Under the pieces are notes generated by a model. It saw nothing but the letters and a program-made list of their open reading frames with translations. It did no database searches and had not been told where the DNA came from. Below are positions 16,735 through 24,498 of a DNA stretch of 48,407 bases, one piece after another. Position 1 is the first letter of the stretch. Every line of letters begins with the position of its first letter. Source of the stretch: a virus. Where the stretch lies: positions 1 to 48,407 of IMG/VR virus record IMGVR_UViG_3300035661_000095, one strand, 5' to 3'. The position numbers and the translations under genes were made by a program.

Positions 16735-17903
16735 TATTTGACCCTACCAATGATGAATTCGGCGATGTCGTACGGGTGTACGCGGCCCTTAGCGGGGGCT
16801 ACCTTCTTCGGTTGTGCTACTTGGGTGTGTGGAACACGTGAAGGGGTGCGATACGTGCGCTCCTCTTCTTCTGGTGCTGTCTCGCGATTTGGAACCAAAG
16901 GCATATCAGCACCGTCAGTGTCGTCATCAAGGCTGTCGCCAGAATCGCGTGCAAGATCGTGCTTCCACTTAGCCAGTTGTGCTAGACGCTTGGCTTCCTT
17001 GCTCTCTTCCTTCTTAGCCTTGTTGTAGCTGTCCATGTCCAGGTACTGCTCTTCTTGCTTAACACGAGCCATTGTTTGTGCAACGATCGCGTTTGCTTCC
17101 TTGCCCTTTGCCTCTGCTTCGCGAGCACGCGCCTCTGCCTTACGGGCTTCAGCGTCAGCCTTCATCATGTCAATGACTTGCGTCAGTAGGCCGGCAGCGT
17201 CGGCATCCCCACCAGCAGCTGGCTCTGGTTCGCCGAGGTCCATGTCACCTCCAGCATTCGGATCGTTTGGATCGCCTAGGTCGCCTTCGCCACCAGGATC
17301 AGCCTGCTCACCGCCTGCAACAGCTTGGTCTTCTTCTTCGTCTTCAGCGATTTCTGGCCACTTAACATCGACAATGTCAAACTGATCCTTCAGCTTGAAC
17401 AGTACTTCAGCAATCTCTGGCACAGTTTCGTCTTCCTCCTCGAAGCTGGCCATCATCGATTGGAGGGCCTTTTCAAAGTCTTCAGCTTGGTCGCGCTTGA
17501 CAGTGACGCGGACTGTAGCGCCATTATCATCCTCAAGGCCAAACGAGACGGTATCACGGTGGTCGACCTTTTCTTTCTGCTCAAGGCCCTTTAGCTTTGC
17601 CATCACCTCTGTGGTGTCAAGGGCTGGCTTTGCCCCACCTGCAGCGTCACCCATACCTTGACCACCCATTGCCGAGTCGAACGCTTCCTTCAGACCAAAG
17701 ATGCCCTTCTTCTTGGACTTCTTGCCAGCATACGGGCCTGGGATTGGCTTGATGGACGTGCCAGGCTTGGTGTTCTTCACTAGAGAGGAGAACAGGGGCA
17801 TAGCAACAATCCCCATAGCGCCGCCGCCTACAGCACCCCCTGCCGCATCTTCTGCAAGAGCTTGGGTCTTGGCGTTATCGTTTAGTTGTTTCAGCAGTTT
17901 CAT
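16734..17903 (-). CDS. Late hypothetical protein, acidic with Ala/Glu coiled coil
   Basis: The 389-residue protein has a Gly/Ala-rich N-terminus (GGAVGGGAMGIVAMP), a small folded segment around DTVSFGLEDDNGATVRVTVKRD (residues ~120-145), and a strongly acidic linker. A charged Ala/Glu/Lys helix follows (EARKAEARAREAEAKGKEAN, ~255-275), then a disordered tail. It is read from its own late promoter (17940-17947) after a terminator, indicating a separate late transcript. A structural or scaffold role is possible but not shown. Confidence 0.65.
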   Translation of the reverse strand: MKLLKQLNDNAKTQALAEDAAGGAVGGGAMGIVAMPLFSSLVKNTKPGTSIKPIPGPYAGKKSKKKGIFGLKEAFDSAMGGQGMGDAAGGAKPALDTTEVMAKLKGLEQKEKVDHRDTVSFGLEDDNGATVRVTVKRDQAEDFEKALQSMMASFEEEDETVPEIAEVLFKLKDQFDIVDVKWPEIAEDEEEDQAVAGGEQADPGGEGDLGDPNDPNAGGDMDLGEPEPAAGGDADAAGLLTQVIDMMKADAEARKAEARAREAEAKGKEANAIVAQTMARVKQEEQYLDMDSYNKAKKEESKEAKRLAQLAKWKHDLARDSGDSLDDDTDGADMPLVPNRETAPEEEERTYRTPSRVPHTQVAQPKKVAPAKGRVHPYDIAEFIIGRVK

Positions 17904-17939
17904 GGATTCTGTTCCTCTACAGCGTGTAGTTTCGTGCTG

Positions 17940-17947
17940 TATTTATG
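17940..17947 (-). promoter_or_regulatory. T4-type late promoter (CATAAATA, minus strand)
   Basis: CATAAATA lies 36 nt upstream of the ATG at 17903 and immediately downstream of a leftward terminator. It begins a new late transcript covering 17903 to at least 16417. Confidence 0.65.
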
Positions 17948-17954
17948 GAACCAG

Positions 17955-17981
17955 AAAAGAAAAGAGCCTCCGAAGAGGCTC
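17955..17981 (-). terminator. Intrinsic terminator (minus strand)
   Basis: GAGCCTC/GAGGCTC forms a 7-bp stem with a TTCG tetraloop on the leftward strand, followed by TTTTCTTTT. It ends the transcript of the gene at 17986-18279. Confidence 0.9.
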
Positions 17982-17985
17982 TCGT

Positions 17986-18279
17986 TCACCGTAGACCAGA
18001 AGTTTTGAAGGATCGCCACGCTGGTTTCATCACAGCACCATATGTGTGATCAGCCCACGTCTCGAAGTTGAACATATTGCTCAGGTATCGAGCCTTGTAC
18101 TCAGCGTACTCTTCATACAGCTTCGCGACGGCTTCACGTTGATCCGGTTCAACGTCCGACAGGTCGATTGCGCGGATCAGATCCTTTGGAACTTGAACGG
18201 GGATGATGACACGGGACGATTTCTCACCACTGTCCTTCTCGTAGATGATCGTGGTGATTTTGCCTTCGGTTAGTTTCAT
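17986..18279 (-). CDS. Hypothetical protein with beta-strand N-terminus
   Basis: The 97-residue protein begins MKLTEGKITTIIYEKDSGEKSSRVIIP, a beta-hairpin pattern, followed by helical charged sequence. It has a ribosome-binding site (AAGGATAT). It is the last gene before an intrinsic terminator and follows the gene at 18311. No family is recognised with confidence. Confidence 0.7.
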   Translation of the reverse strand: MKLTEGKITTIIYEKDSGEKSSRVIIPVQVPKDLIRAIDLSDVEPDQREAVAKLYEEYAEYKARYLSNMFNFETWADHTYGAVMKPAWRSFKTSGLR

Positions 18280-18310
18280 GTGATATCCTTCTGGTTATAA
18301 GTGGGTAGAG

Positions 18311-18613
18311 TTACTTGGCTGTGCGCTTGATGCGCTTGACCGGAGCAGGGGCGACGTCGGTAACGTCTTCTGCCGGGGCTACAGCCTTCACCTTGGCTGC
18401 CTCCAATTCCTTGGTGATCGTCTCCAGGAGGGTGTTCTGGATGTCGCGGATTGCCCCGCGGACCATCAGCAGGTTGCTGGTCAGATCAACTTCCTTCTGA
18501 CGCCAATCATCGAAGTACTTGATCATTTGTTGAACTTCTGCACTCATCTTCGATACTTCGAATGATGAGCTATCAACGTTGATGATTGTGGTTGGTTCGA
18601 GCTTCAGTGACAT
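18311..18613 (-). CDS. Small helical protein (possibly DUF6447-like)
   Basis: The start is set at 18613 because AAAGGAG precedes it; upstream methionines lack a site. The 100-residue product reads TIINVDSSSFEVSKMSAEVQQMIKYFDDW and then a long helix. This resembles small DUF6447-type proteins (a short beta segment, then 'LS...q.l...d..i..l...l'), but the match is weak. The C-terminus is Ala/Lys-rich and basic. A late promoter (CGTAAATA) overlaps the helicase stop codon just upstream. Confidence 0.65.
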   Translation of the reverse strand: MSLKLEPTTIINVDSSSFEVSKMSAEVQQMIKYFDDWRQKEVDLTSNLLMVRGAIRDIQNTLLETITKELEAAKVKAVAPAEDVTDVAPAPVKRIKRTAK

Positions 18614-18638
18614 ATCGTCTCCTTTATTGTTATTGGTG

Positions 18639-18646
18639 TATTTACG
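18639..18646 (-). promoter_or_regulatory. T4-type late promoter (CGTAAATA, minus strand)
   Basis: CGTAAATA overlaps the TAA stop of the helicase gene and lies 26 nt before the ATG at 18613. It could switch the downstream small genes to late expression independently of the helicase. Confidence 0.55.
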
Positions 18647-19991
18647 ACTCTGGCAAGTCGAAGATGTCAAGCAGTTTTTGCTGCTTTGGGGTTCTCTTCG
18701 CCTTCAGATCGGCGATCTTGTTACTTATGACACCATCGTCATCGACTTCTTCATCCTTCGGCATGTTCTTGATCCGCAGGCTGTTGTTGTCCCACTTCAG
18801 GTAGATCGTCTTGCCAACACCGTCGCTGCTACGAGTCTTCAGGAATGCAAATCCAATCTCGCCAGCGGCTTTCATGGTTGAATTCATGATGATTGACACA
18901 TACCAGTCAACAGTATTGACCTTACTGATACCGCCAGCGATGTGGCTGTGATTCAACTCTTGAGCATCAATGGCAGAACGGTTCTGTTGGGAAGCAGTGG
19001 CACCATACATGTTGTATTCAAACAAGATATCACGAAGCTGTTCAGCTGAGCGCTTGTCTTTCTCGAATACATTATCCGCTGAAACGTGCTCATTTGCTCC
19101 CATAATATCAAGGTAATCGATCACTAACAGGTCAGGGATATATCCATTTTTGAGTTCAAACTCTTTCAGGAATCCGCGGATTGCGTTAGCATTCGTGCCT
19201 GATGGCATGTGCTTGATTGTCAATCGACCCATATGCTGGCCGATATCTTTGACCTCATCAGCAATTCGGCGGTAGTTATCCTGCCAGCAAACCGATGAAA
19301 TCCCAGTGTACATCGTGTCGAATCGCTGAGCAATCAACTCTTCAGACAGTTCTAGAGATATGTACAACACATCCATCTTCTTGCCAGCTCCTGGGAACTT
19401 CTCTTGCATCAAGAAGTTTAGTGCTAAGTTGGCGAGAGTGATCGACTTACCACCGCCGGAGTTAGCCGAGAACAGCAAGATTTCCTTGCGTGCCAGGCCA
19501 CCACCGAGCAGTTGATCAAATGCGGTCCACAAGGTTGGGGTGCGTTGCGGTGTCGCTGCAAGGGCCCGTAGTCGTTCAAGTGGCGATAAGAAATACTCAA
19601 GGCCAAGTTCACGATTCAAGGACACAGAAATCGCGTCCTTGATTAGGTTCTCAACACCGCCATAATCCTCATCTGCAATCATCTTCGGTGCAGCGAGGAT
19701 TGCCTGTTGCACCGCGCGGCGGCGACAGAATGTTTCAATCTCATCCGAACAGTACATAATCTGATCTCGGGTAATGTGGTGTGTTTCTAGATGAACGCCA
19801 GTTTCAGCCTTGACCTGTGCTGGGTTCGGCGTTGCACTATACTTGTCGTAGTATGAGTGCAAAAAGTCAACTGTCTTGCGATACTCTGGATCGAAGTATG
19901 TCGACTTGACAATTCCTTTGCATCGCGCAAAGGTATCCGGGGAGGAAATCAAGTACTCCACCAGAAGGCGTTGTTTGTTGTTATTATCCAT
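18642..19991 (-). CDS. 41: Replicative DNA helicase (gp41/DnaB-like)
   Basis: The 449-residue protein is close to T4 gp41 (475). It has an N-terminal helical domain and a RecA-like motor with Walker A SANSGGGKS ending at K182-S183. The hydrophobic Walker B run LLVIDYLDIM and the DnaB-type ATASQQNRSA motif follow. The hexamer unwinds the replication fork and partners the primase encoded at 31826-32893. AGGAGA lies 8 nt before the start. Confidence 0.95.
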   Translation of the reverse strand: MDNNNKQRLLVEYLISSPDTFARCKGIVKSTYFDPEYRKTVDFLHSYYDKYSATPNPAQVKAETGVHLETHHITRDQIMYCSDEIETFCRRRAVQQAILAAPKMIADEDYGGVENLIKDAISVSLNRELGLEYFLSPLERLRALAATPQRTPTLWTAFDQLLGGGLARKEILLFSANSGGGKSITLANLALNFLMQEKFPGAGKKMDVLYISLELSEELIAQRFDTMYTGISSVCWQDNYRRIADEVKDIGQHMGRLTIKHMPSGTNANAIRGFLKEFELKNGYIPDLLVIDYLDIMGANEHVSADNVFEKDKRSAEQLRDILFEYNMYGATASQQNRSAIDAQELNHSHIAGGISKVNTVDWYVSIIMNSTMKAAGEIGFAFLKTRSSDGVGKTIYLKWDNNSLRIKNMPKDEEVDDDGVISNKIADLKAKRTPKQQKLLDIFDLPES

Positions 19992-20031
19992 ATCTTCTCC
20001 TATTTGGAGATTATAGAATCAAAAAGTCGGA

Positions 20032-21033
20032 TTAAACTACCAACACGGGCGGGTATGTAGACCTCAACACTGACGGTTGAGCATACCCCTTGCCAGTTGT
20101 ATAGAACAACTCGGGTGCGTCTGAGTTCAAATATGCCACGTCGATGTATTTGTCGTACACACGGTCGATAGTTGCGTACGGTGGTGAGCCGAGCAGAATC
20201 AAGCACTCACCAGCCGCAGGAGGTGCACCAACGTAGTTGCTTACGTAGAATGCAGAGCCTGCAGGCACATCACCAGCAGCGAAGTATGCTGGTGCGAGCG
20301 GTGTTGTAGTTAGGTTGAAGCTTCGAACCGTGTACTTTTTGCCATTGATCACCACGTTGCGAGCGCCCGACCATGGGGAATTGATCGATGCGACGTTGTC
20401 AATGCCAGAGTACTGGATTGTTACGTCTTGAGCAATACCAGACGTGCGATACGTCAACGCGAGGGCTACAAGTGGGGAGGACGACAGCGTTGCGAGAGTC
20501 AGCTCACCAACGTCGCTCGTAATCTGCACGGCGGTCGTTGATGCAGCCGTTGCTGCTGTAGAGGATGGGTTAGTTGAATTTTGGGAGGACAGTGCGATGC
20601 ACTGTGCAAGTCCAGATTCAGCTGTATCAAACGTGACCTGGACGGTGTTCAAGTCAATTATTGTTACAGTCTTTGGATTCGAGCTGACGAGCGTCTTCAC
20701 GCCGTCAATGATTCGGTTGACGTAAATGTGGATCTTGGGACGATTCTGAAGATCGTGCTTAATTGTCCACGTCAGCGATTGGACGGGCTGCTCATGTGTG
20801 TACAGCACCTTCCGTTGGAACCAATCTTCAACGCCCTGCACTTCTGGAGGGAAGGCAGGGGTTTCATTGATATCTTTAGTCAATGTCACTCGGTGTAGTT
20901 TGCCTTGGCATCCATGTGTAATGATGCAACGAGATAGTACGTCCAGTCCCTGTTTGTTAGTTGGGACACGGACGCTTCGCGTGCATACGTTGCACTTATA
21001 GACGCTTTCGCCTTTAACTACGACCTTTGGCAT
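20032..21033 (-). CDS. Probable virion protein with N-terminal zinc ribbon
   Basis: The 333-residue protein begins with a Cys cluster (KCNVCTRSVRVP...RCIITHGCQGKLHRV), a likely zinc ribbon. Ser/Thr/Ala-rich beta sequence follows, and a domain near the C-terminus has IDRVYDKYIDVAYLNSDAPE. Composition resembles phage tail or baseplate proteins. It is 3 nt downstream of a small gene served by a late promoter, supporting virion expression. Its exact role is unknown. Confidence 0.65.
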   Translation of the reverse strand: MPKVVVKGESVYKCNVCTRSVRVPTNKQGLDVLSRCIITHGCQGKLHRVTLTKDINETPAFPPEVQGVEDWFQRKVLYTHEQPVQSLTWTIKHDLQNRPKIHIYVNRIIDGVKTLVSSNPKTVTIIDLNTVQVTFDTAESGLAQCIALSSQNSTNPSSTAATAASTTAVQITSDVGELTLATLSSSPLVALALTYRTSGIAQDVTIQYSGIDNVASINSPWSGARNVVINGKKYTVRSFNLTTTPLAPAYFAAGDVPAGSAFYVSNYVGAPPAAGECLILLGSPPYATIDRVYDKYIDVAYLNSDAPELFYTTGKGYAQPSVLRSTYPPVLVV

Positions 21034-21036
21034 TGC

Positions 21037-21351
21037 TTACTTCTGAATCAGGTTAGCGAAAGCGTCAACAGCACCGTTGATGATGATGCTGGATGTGCGT
21101 TCGTTGTAAGCCTTCTCAAGCATGTCAGGGATCTCAAGTGAGATGCTGAGCAGTTGGCTCTTGCTAAACTTGTGCTTGCCTTCGGGGTTCGTCAGACTGT
21201 GGGGGAACAGGTCGAGAACGAACTGGCCAGGGACCTTTTGAACTGGGCGAATTGCCAAAGGTTGGTCGATCGTATACGCTTCGGTCGTTTCTTCGACAAC
21301 CTTGCCGATCAGTTCAGCGCCGTTAGGCAGGGAAAACAGAATGTTGGCCAT
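21037..21351 (-). CDS. Hypothetical protein, possible Sm-like beta fold
   Basis: The 104-residue protein begins MANILFSLPNGAELIGKVVEETTEAYTIDQPL and has a later KFSKSQLLSISLEIPDMLEKAYNE. Small phage proteins with G-x-L/I-x-G-x-V patterns can adopt Sm-like barrels; this is only suggestive. A CATAAATA late promoter lies 20 nt upstream. It probably shares a transcript with the putative virion protein downstream. Confidence 0.65.
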   Translation of the reverse strand: MANILFSLPNGAELIGKVVEETTEAYTIDQPLAIRPVQKVPGQFVLDLFPHSLTNPEGKHKFSKSQLLSISLEIPDMLEKAYNERTSSIIINGAVDAFANLIQK

Positions 21352-21370
21352 TTATGGTCCTTTGTTGATA

Positions 21371-21378
21371 TATTTATG
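21371..21378 (-). promoter_or_regulatory. T4-type late promoter (CATAAATA, minus strand)
   Basis: CATAAATA is directly adjacent to the stop codon of the gene at 21379-21957 and 20 nt before the next ATG at 21351. Confidence 0.65.
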
Positions 21379-21957
21379 TCACCGGCAATTGGCAAAGAAC
21401 GGCGCGTACTCGCGACATGCATTGACACGGATTGCGTAGTAGTAGGGGATGCCGTACAGGATGATTTCTGAGTCGGCAGCAATCCCTTCACGTAGGTTAT
21501 CTGAAACGTACGTATACTTCAACAGGTCTGAAACAAGGTCAGAAGCCTGAGATGGGTCATCAAATTGCTCACACATCGTATCGATTACGTGCTGGTACTC
21601 CGTACCAGAGTTTGATACTTCTTTGCTGTATAGGTACTTGTATCCGTTGATCGGAAACACGTAGAACAAGTCCGAACCCTCATGAATGTGGGGCTTTACG
21701 GGGTATGAGAACACAGCTCGTTGGCGAAGGTTCGCAAACTCACTCCCAAACGCCCGTTCAAATACCTCAGACACTTGATCATGGCGCTTTTGCAAGCGCA
21801 CCTTAACTTTGTGGAAGTTGAAGTACGTTTCGGGTAGAGCCTTCAACAACGGAGAGCCCGCAGCTTCCGTTAGGAATTGCGAGCACTCTCGTTTGATTGT
21901 CTGAATTTCTTGAATGCCGACACCGACATTCGTCCCGATAAGGTCTTCAATGAGCAT
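21379..21957 (-). CDS. Hypothetical late phage protein
   Basis: The 192-residue protein has no signal or membrane segment. Visible features are an N-terminal helical part (TNVGVGIQEIQTIKRECSQFLTEA), a central YPVKPHIHEGSDLFYVFPINGYKYLYS, and a C-terminal EIILYGIPYYYAIRVN. It is preceded by a late promoter (21983-21990) and belongs to a run of late leftward genes, so a virion or morphogenesis role is likely. No family is recognised. Confidence 0.65.
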   Translation of the reverse strand: MLIEDLIGTNVGVGIQEIQTIKRECSQFLTEAAGSPLLKALPETYFNFHKVKVRLQKRHDQVSEVFERAFGSEFANLRQRAVFSYPVKPHIHEGSDLFYVFPINGYKYLYSKEVSNSGTEYQHVIDTMCEQFDDPSQASDLVSDLLKYTYVSDNLREGIAADSEIILYGIPYYYAIRVNACREYAPFFANCR

Positions 21958-21982
21958 GGTTACCCCAGTTTTGCAACCGAGG

Positions 21983-21990
21983 TATTTATG
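21983..21990 (-). promoter_or_regulatory. T4-type late promoter (CATAAATA, minus strand)
   Basis: CATAAATA lies 26 nt upstream of the ATG at 21957, in the gap between two leftward genes. Confidence 0.65.
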
Positions 21991-22008
21991 TCACTGAGAC
22001 CGCTCGGT

Positions 22009-22284
22009 TCAGGCAGAGGCCTGTTCTTGATTCAGGTCTTGAATGACCTGATCGATGAACTCATTGCAAGCTGCAATGTTCTTCTGCAGGACGCAGCGTG
22101 GGCCTTGCACAACCTCGTTCAGCAGGTAGGCGAACGCAGTCTGCAACTGATACGCCTGGTTGGCGCCCTTAGCGTTGCTGCGGAAGGGACGGTTGAGTTG
22201 ACTGGTAGCCTGATTGAACGTGGTCGTCAGGTAACGGACGATCTGACCGATATCCTTTTCCTTGGGGGCTTCTTTTTCTGCCAT
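22009..22284 (-). CDS. Hypothetical helical protein, first gene of the leftward cluster
   Basis: The 91-residue protein is largely helical and Gln/Ala/Asn-rich, with VRYLTTTFNQATSQLNRPF and VVQGPRCVLQKNIAACNEFIDQVIQDLNQEQ. It is the first gene after a strong sigma70-type promoter at 22355-22382, with a 65-nt leader, suggesting early expression. No family is recognised. Confidence 0.65.
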   Translation of the reverse strand: MAEKEAPKEKDIGQIVRYLTTTFNQATSQLNRPFRSNAKGANQAYQLQTAFAYLLNEVVQGPRCVLQKNIAACNEFIDQVIQDLNQEQASA

Positions 22285-22354
22285 GGTGGGTGTCCTATGG
22301 ATGACAGTTGATGAAAACGATCTGCGGGCTGCAGATCACGAACTAACGCTTTTC

Positions 22355-22382
22355 AGTATACGAATTGTTAATCGATCGTCAA
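22355..22382 (-). promoter_or_regulatory. Sigma70-type promoter (TTGACG-16-TATACT, minus strand)
   Basis: TTGACG (22382-22377) and TATACT (22360-22355) lie 16 bp apart on the minus strand, close to the bacterial consensus. The start site would be near 22349, upstream of the gene at 22284. It is probably a host-polymerase early promoter for the leftward cluster. Confidence 0.7.
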
Positions 22383-22385
22383 CTG

Positions 22386-22415
22386 TTGATAACAAACAGA
22401 GGGGTCAGCTAAAAT
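22386..22415 (+). promoter_or_regulatory. Sigma70-type promoter for the nrd operon (TTGATA-18-TAAAAT)
   Basis: TTGATA (22386-22391) and TAAAAT (22410-22415) are 18 bp apart. The start site would be near 22422, giving nrdA a leader of about 210 nt. It is divergent from the promoter at 22355-22382. The 22285-22633 intergenic region therefore holds two divergent promoters, one late-type octamer, a possible leader ORF and two small hairpins (22509-22524 and 22559-22574). Confidence 0.55.
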
Positions 22416-22470
22416 GAAATGAGACTACCGCAGCGTCTTTCAGTTCGTTCCGACGGTTCAAAATAACAAC

Positions 22471-22478
22471 ACTAAATA
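22471..22478 (+). promoter_or_regulatory. Possible late-type promoter (ACTAAATA)
   Basis: ACTAAATA fits nnTAAATA but departs from the T4 consensus in its first two bases. A T4-spaced start site near 22484 would leave the possible leader ORF at 22487 almost leaderless. It may be chance. Confidence 0.35.
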
Positions 22479-22486
22479 GGCCACCT

Positions 22487-22603
22487 ATGAACCGACATCA
22501 ACACCAAAACGGTCTGTCGACCGTTCTTCTTCTTCTTCCTCCCAATGCAATGTTGGGGCGACTGGGTCCAGTCGTACGTATGCGCGTGATCATTGGTAAC
22601 TAA
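22487..22603 (+). CDS. Possible leader peptide ORF upstream of nrdA
   Basis: A 38-codon ORF lies in the nrdA leader. It begins MNRHQHQNG and contains four consecutive Leu codons followed by two Pro, ending RMRVIIGN. Two hairpins with 6-bp stems and 4-nt loops (22509-22524 ACGGTC/GACCGT, 22559-22574 CGACTG/CAGTCG) fall inside it. The layout recalls amino-acid-operon leader peptides, where ribosome stalling affects downstream RNA folding. No ribosome-binding site or T-run attenuator is evident, so translation is doubtful. Confidence 0.25.
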   Translation: MNRHQHQNGLSTVLLLLPPNAMLGRLGPVVRMRVIIGN

Positions 22604-22633
22604 TTCTAATAACAACAACAAAGGTACTCTTAC

Positions 22634-24439
22634 ATGAAAGATGTGTACTTAGGCATCGAAATTGACACATCGCGCGATGCATTGCTCGATGAGATCGGTA
22701 TTCAACGTCTCAAAGACTCGTACATGATGGACAACGAGACGTCGCCGCAGCACCGATACGCATACGTATCGCACGCTTTCGGCAGCAACCCAGAACACGC
22801 ACAGCGCTTGTATGACTATGCAAGCAAGCACTGGCTAGGCTACTCCACCCCGGTTCTATCATTCGGCCGCAACAAGGTAGGCCTGCCAATTTCGTGTTTC
22901 CTAGTGAACGTTCACGATTCCAAGGAAGGTCTGGTAGACGCTCTGTCGGAAACGAACTGGCTGTCTATGCTGGGAGGTGGTGTTGGTGTGTATTTTGGCA
23001 CCCGCGGCGCCGATGAGAAGTCCGTTGGTGTTCTACCGCACATGGGCGTATACGATCGTTCCAGTCTAGCGTACAAGCAGGGTACTACTCGGCGCGGCAG
23101 CTACGCTATGTATCTTGATATCAGCCACCCAGATATCACCGAATTCCTTGAAATGCGCAAGGAAACTGGCGACCAGAATCGTCGCTGCTTAAACCTCCAC
23201 CATGGCGTTAATATCCCTGATGAGTTCATGGAGATCATTGAACGCTGCATGTACGACGAGAATGCTGATGACTCATGGGAACTGCGCGATCCTCAGTCTG
23301 GCAAGCTACATGAAACGGTTTCAGCGCGCGAATTGTGGACAAGGCTCCTCGAGCTTCGTGCTGGCCAAGGCCGCGGTGAGCCGTACATCCACTTTGTGGG
23401 GAACGTCAACAAGGCGATCCGTCCGATCCTCAAGGAACGCGGTTACAAAGTTGTGCAGTCCAACCTGTGCTCTGAGATTGAGCTGATGACGGACAAGGAT
23501 ACAACTGCTGTCTGCTGCCTGTCTTCGATCAATCTGGCTCACTGGGATGAGTACAAGGACAACTACCAGTTCTTCAAGGACATTGCAGAGATGCTGGACA
23601 ACGTCCTGCAGTACTTCATCGACAATGCTCCTCATCAGATTTCCCGTGCCATCAAGTCGGCCGTTGAAGAGCGTTCGATTGGTATTGGGATTATGGGTTT
23701 CCACTCATACCTGCAGAAGCACCTGATTCCGTTCGACTGTGCTATCGCAAAGTCGACGAATATTCGAATCTTCAAGCAGTTCCACGCTCACCTGGAGCGT
23801 GCCAATGCCGATCTCGGCGCTGAACGTGGATCGCCGAAGTGGCTGGAAGGTACCGGCCTTCGCTTTGCTCATATGAGCGCTCTTGCACCCACGGCGAGCA
23901 ATGCTCTGATCTGCGGTAATGTTTCGCCGTCGGGTGAGGCGTGGCGCGCAAATGCATTCCGGCAGGACACGCTGTCGGGGACGTTCATTCAGAAGAACAA
24001 GCAACTAGACGAGCTGCTGAAGGTCAAGGCTGCACAAGGCCGATGCAATTACGATCAGGCGTGGCTACAAATCGTTCAAGACGAAGGATCAGCGCAGTCT
24101 TTGGATTGTCTGACACAGGATGAGAAAGACGTGTTCAAGTGTGCGTCTGAAATTGACCAATTGTGGACTGTTGAGCACGTGACAGATCGTCAGCCGTACA
24201 TTGATCAGGGCCAATCGTTCAACGTGTTCATTCGTCCCGACATTTCTATTGCTAAGCTGCACATGATCCACTTCTCTGCTTGGAAAAAGGGTGCGAAGGC
24301 AATGTATTACGTCCGCACTGAAAAGCTGGCGAACACCGACAAGGTTGGTAAGCGTGTCAAGCGAGTTCGGATTGAAGAGGAAATTGAGACAATGCGTAAG
24401 GTTGCCGAAGGCGAAGATTGTTTGGCGTGTCAAGGTTGA
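22634..24439 (+). CDS. nrdA: Ribonucleoside-diphosphate reductase class I, large subunit
   Basis: The 601-residue NrdA reduces ribonucleotides to deoxyribonucleotides with NrdB. Visible motifs include GLPISCFLVNV (first redox Cys), QSNLCSEIEL (N, active Cys and Glu), TTAVCCLSSINLAHW (second redox Cys), MSALAPTASNA, and the Tyr pair MYYVRTEK of the radical path. The C-terminus ends CLACQG, the swinging thiol pair. It is much shorter than E. coli NrdA (761) and lacks the N-terminal ATP-cone, so overall ATP/dATP allosteric inhibition is probably absent, common in phage enzymes. nrdB follows after an inserted HNH gene. Confidence 0.96.
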   Translation: MKDVYLGIEIDTSRDALLDEIGIQRLKDSYMMDNETSPQHRYAYVSHAFGSNPEHAQRLYDYASKHWLGYSTPVLSFGRNKVGLPISCFLVNVHDSKEGLVDALSETNWLSMLGGGVGVYFGTRGADEKSVGVLPHMGVYDRSSLAYKQGTTRRGSYAMYLDISHPDITEFLEMRKETGDQNRRCLNLHHGVNIPDEFMEIIERCMYDENADDSWELRDPQSGKLHETVSARELWTRLLELRAGQGRGEPYIHFVGNVNKAIRPILKERGYKVVQSNLCSEIELMTDKDTTAVCCLSSINLAHWDEYKDNYQFFKDIAEMLDNVLQYFIDNAPHQISRAIKSAVEERSIGIGIMGFHSYLQKHLIPFDCAIAKSTNIRIFKQFHAHLERANADLGAERGSPKWLEGTGLRFAHMSALAPTASNALICGNVSPSGEAWRANAFRQDTLSGTFIQKNKQLDELLKVKAAQGRCNYDQAWLQIVQDEGSAQSLDCLTQDEKDVFKCASEIDQLWTVEHVTDRQPYIDQGQSFNVFIRPDISIAKLHMIHFSAWKKGAKAMYYVRTEKLANTDKVGKRVKRVRIEEEIETMRKVAEGEDCLACQG

Positions 24440-24463
24440 CCCTCGCGGAAGGTTGCGAAGGCT

Positions 24464-24498
24464 AATAAATAGTCCATGGAGGGATCCATGGACTATTT
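24464..24498 (+). promoter_or_regulatory. Late promoter overlapping an RBS-sequestering hairpin
   Basis: AATAAATA (24464-24471) is a late-type promoter. Bases 24467-24480 pair perfectly with 24485-24498, a 14-bp inverted repeat closed by a GGGA loop. The ribosome-binding site GGAGGG (24478-24483) lies at the top of the stem and in the loop, and the ATG (24488-24490) lies in the 3' arm. RNA read through from nrdA would hide both. A late transcript starting near 24477 would lack most of the 5' arm and expose them. Confidence 0.8.
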
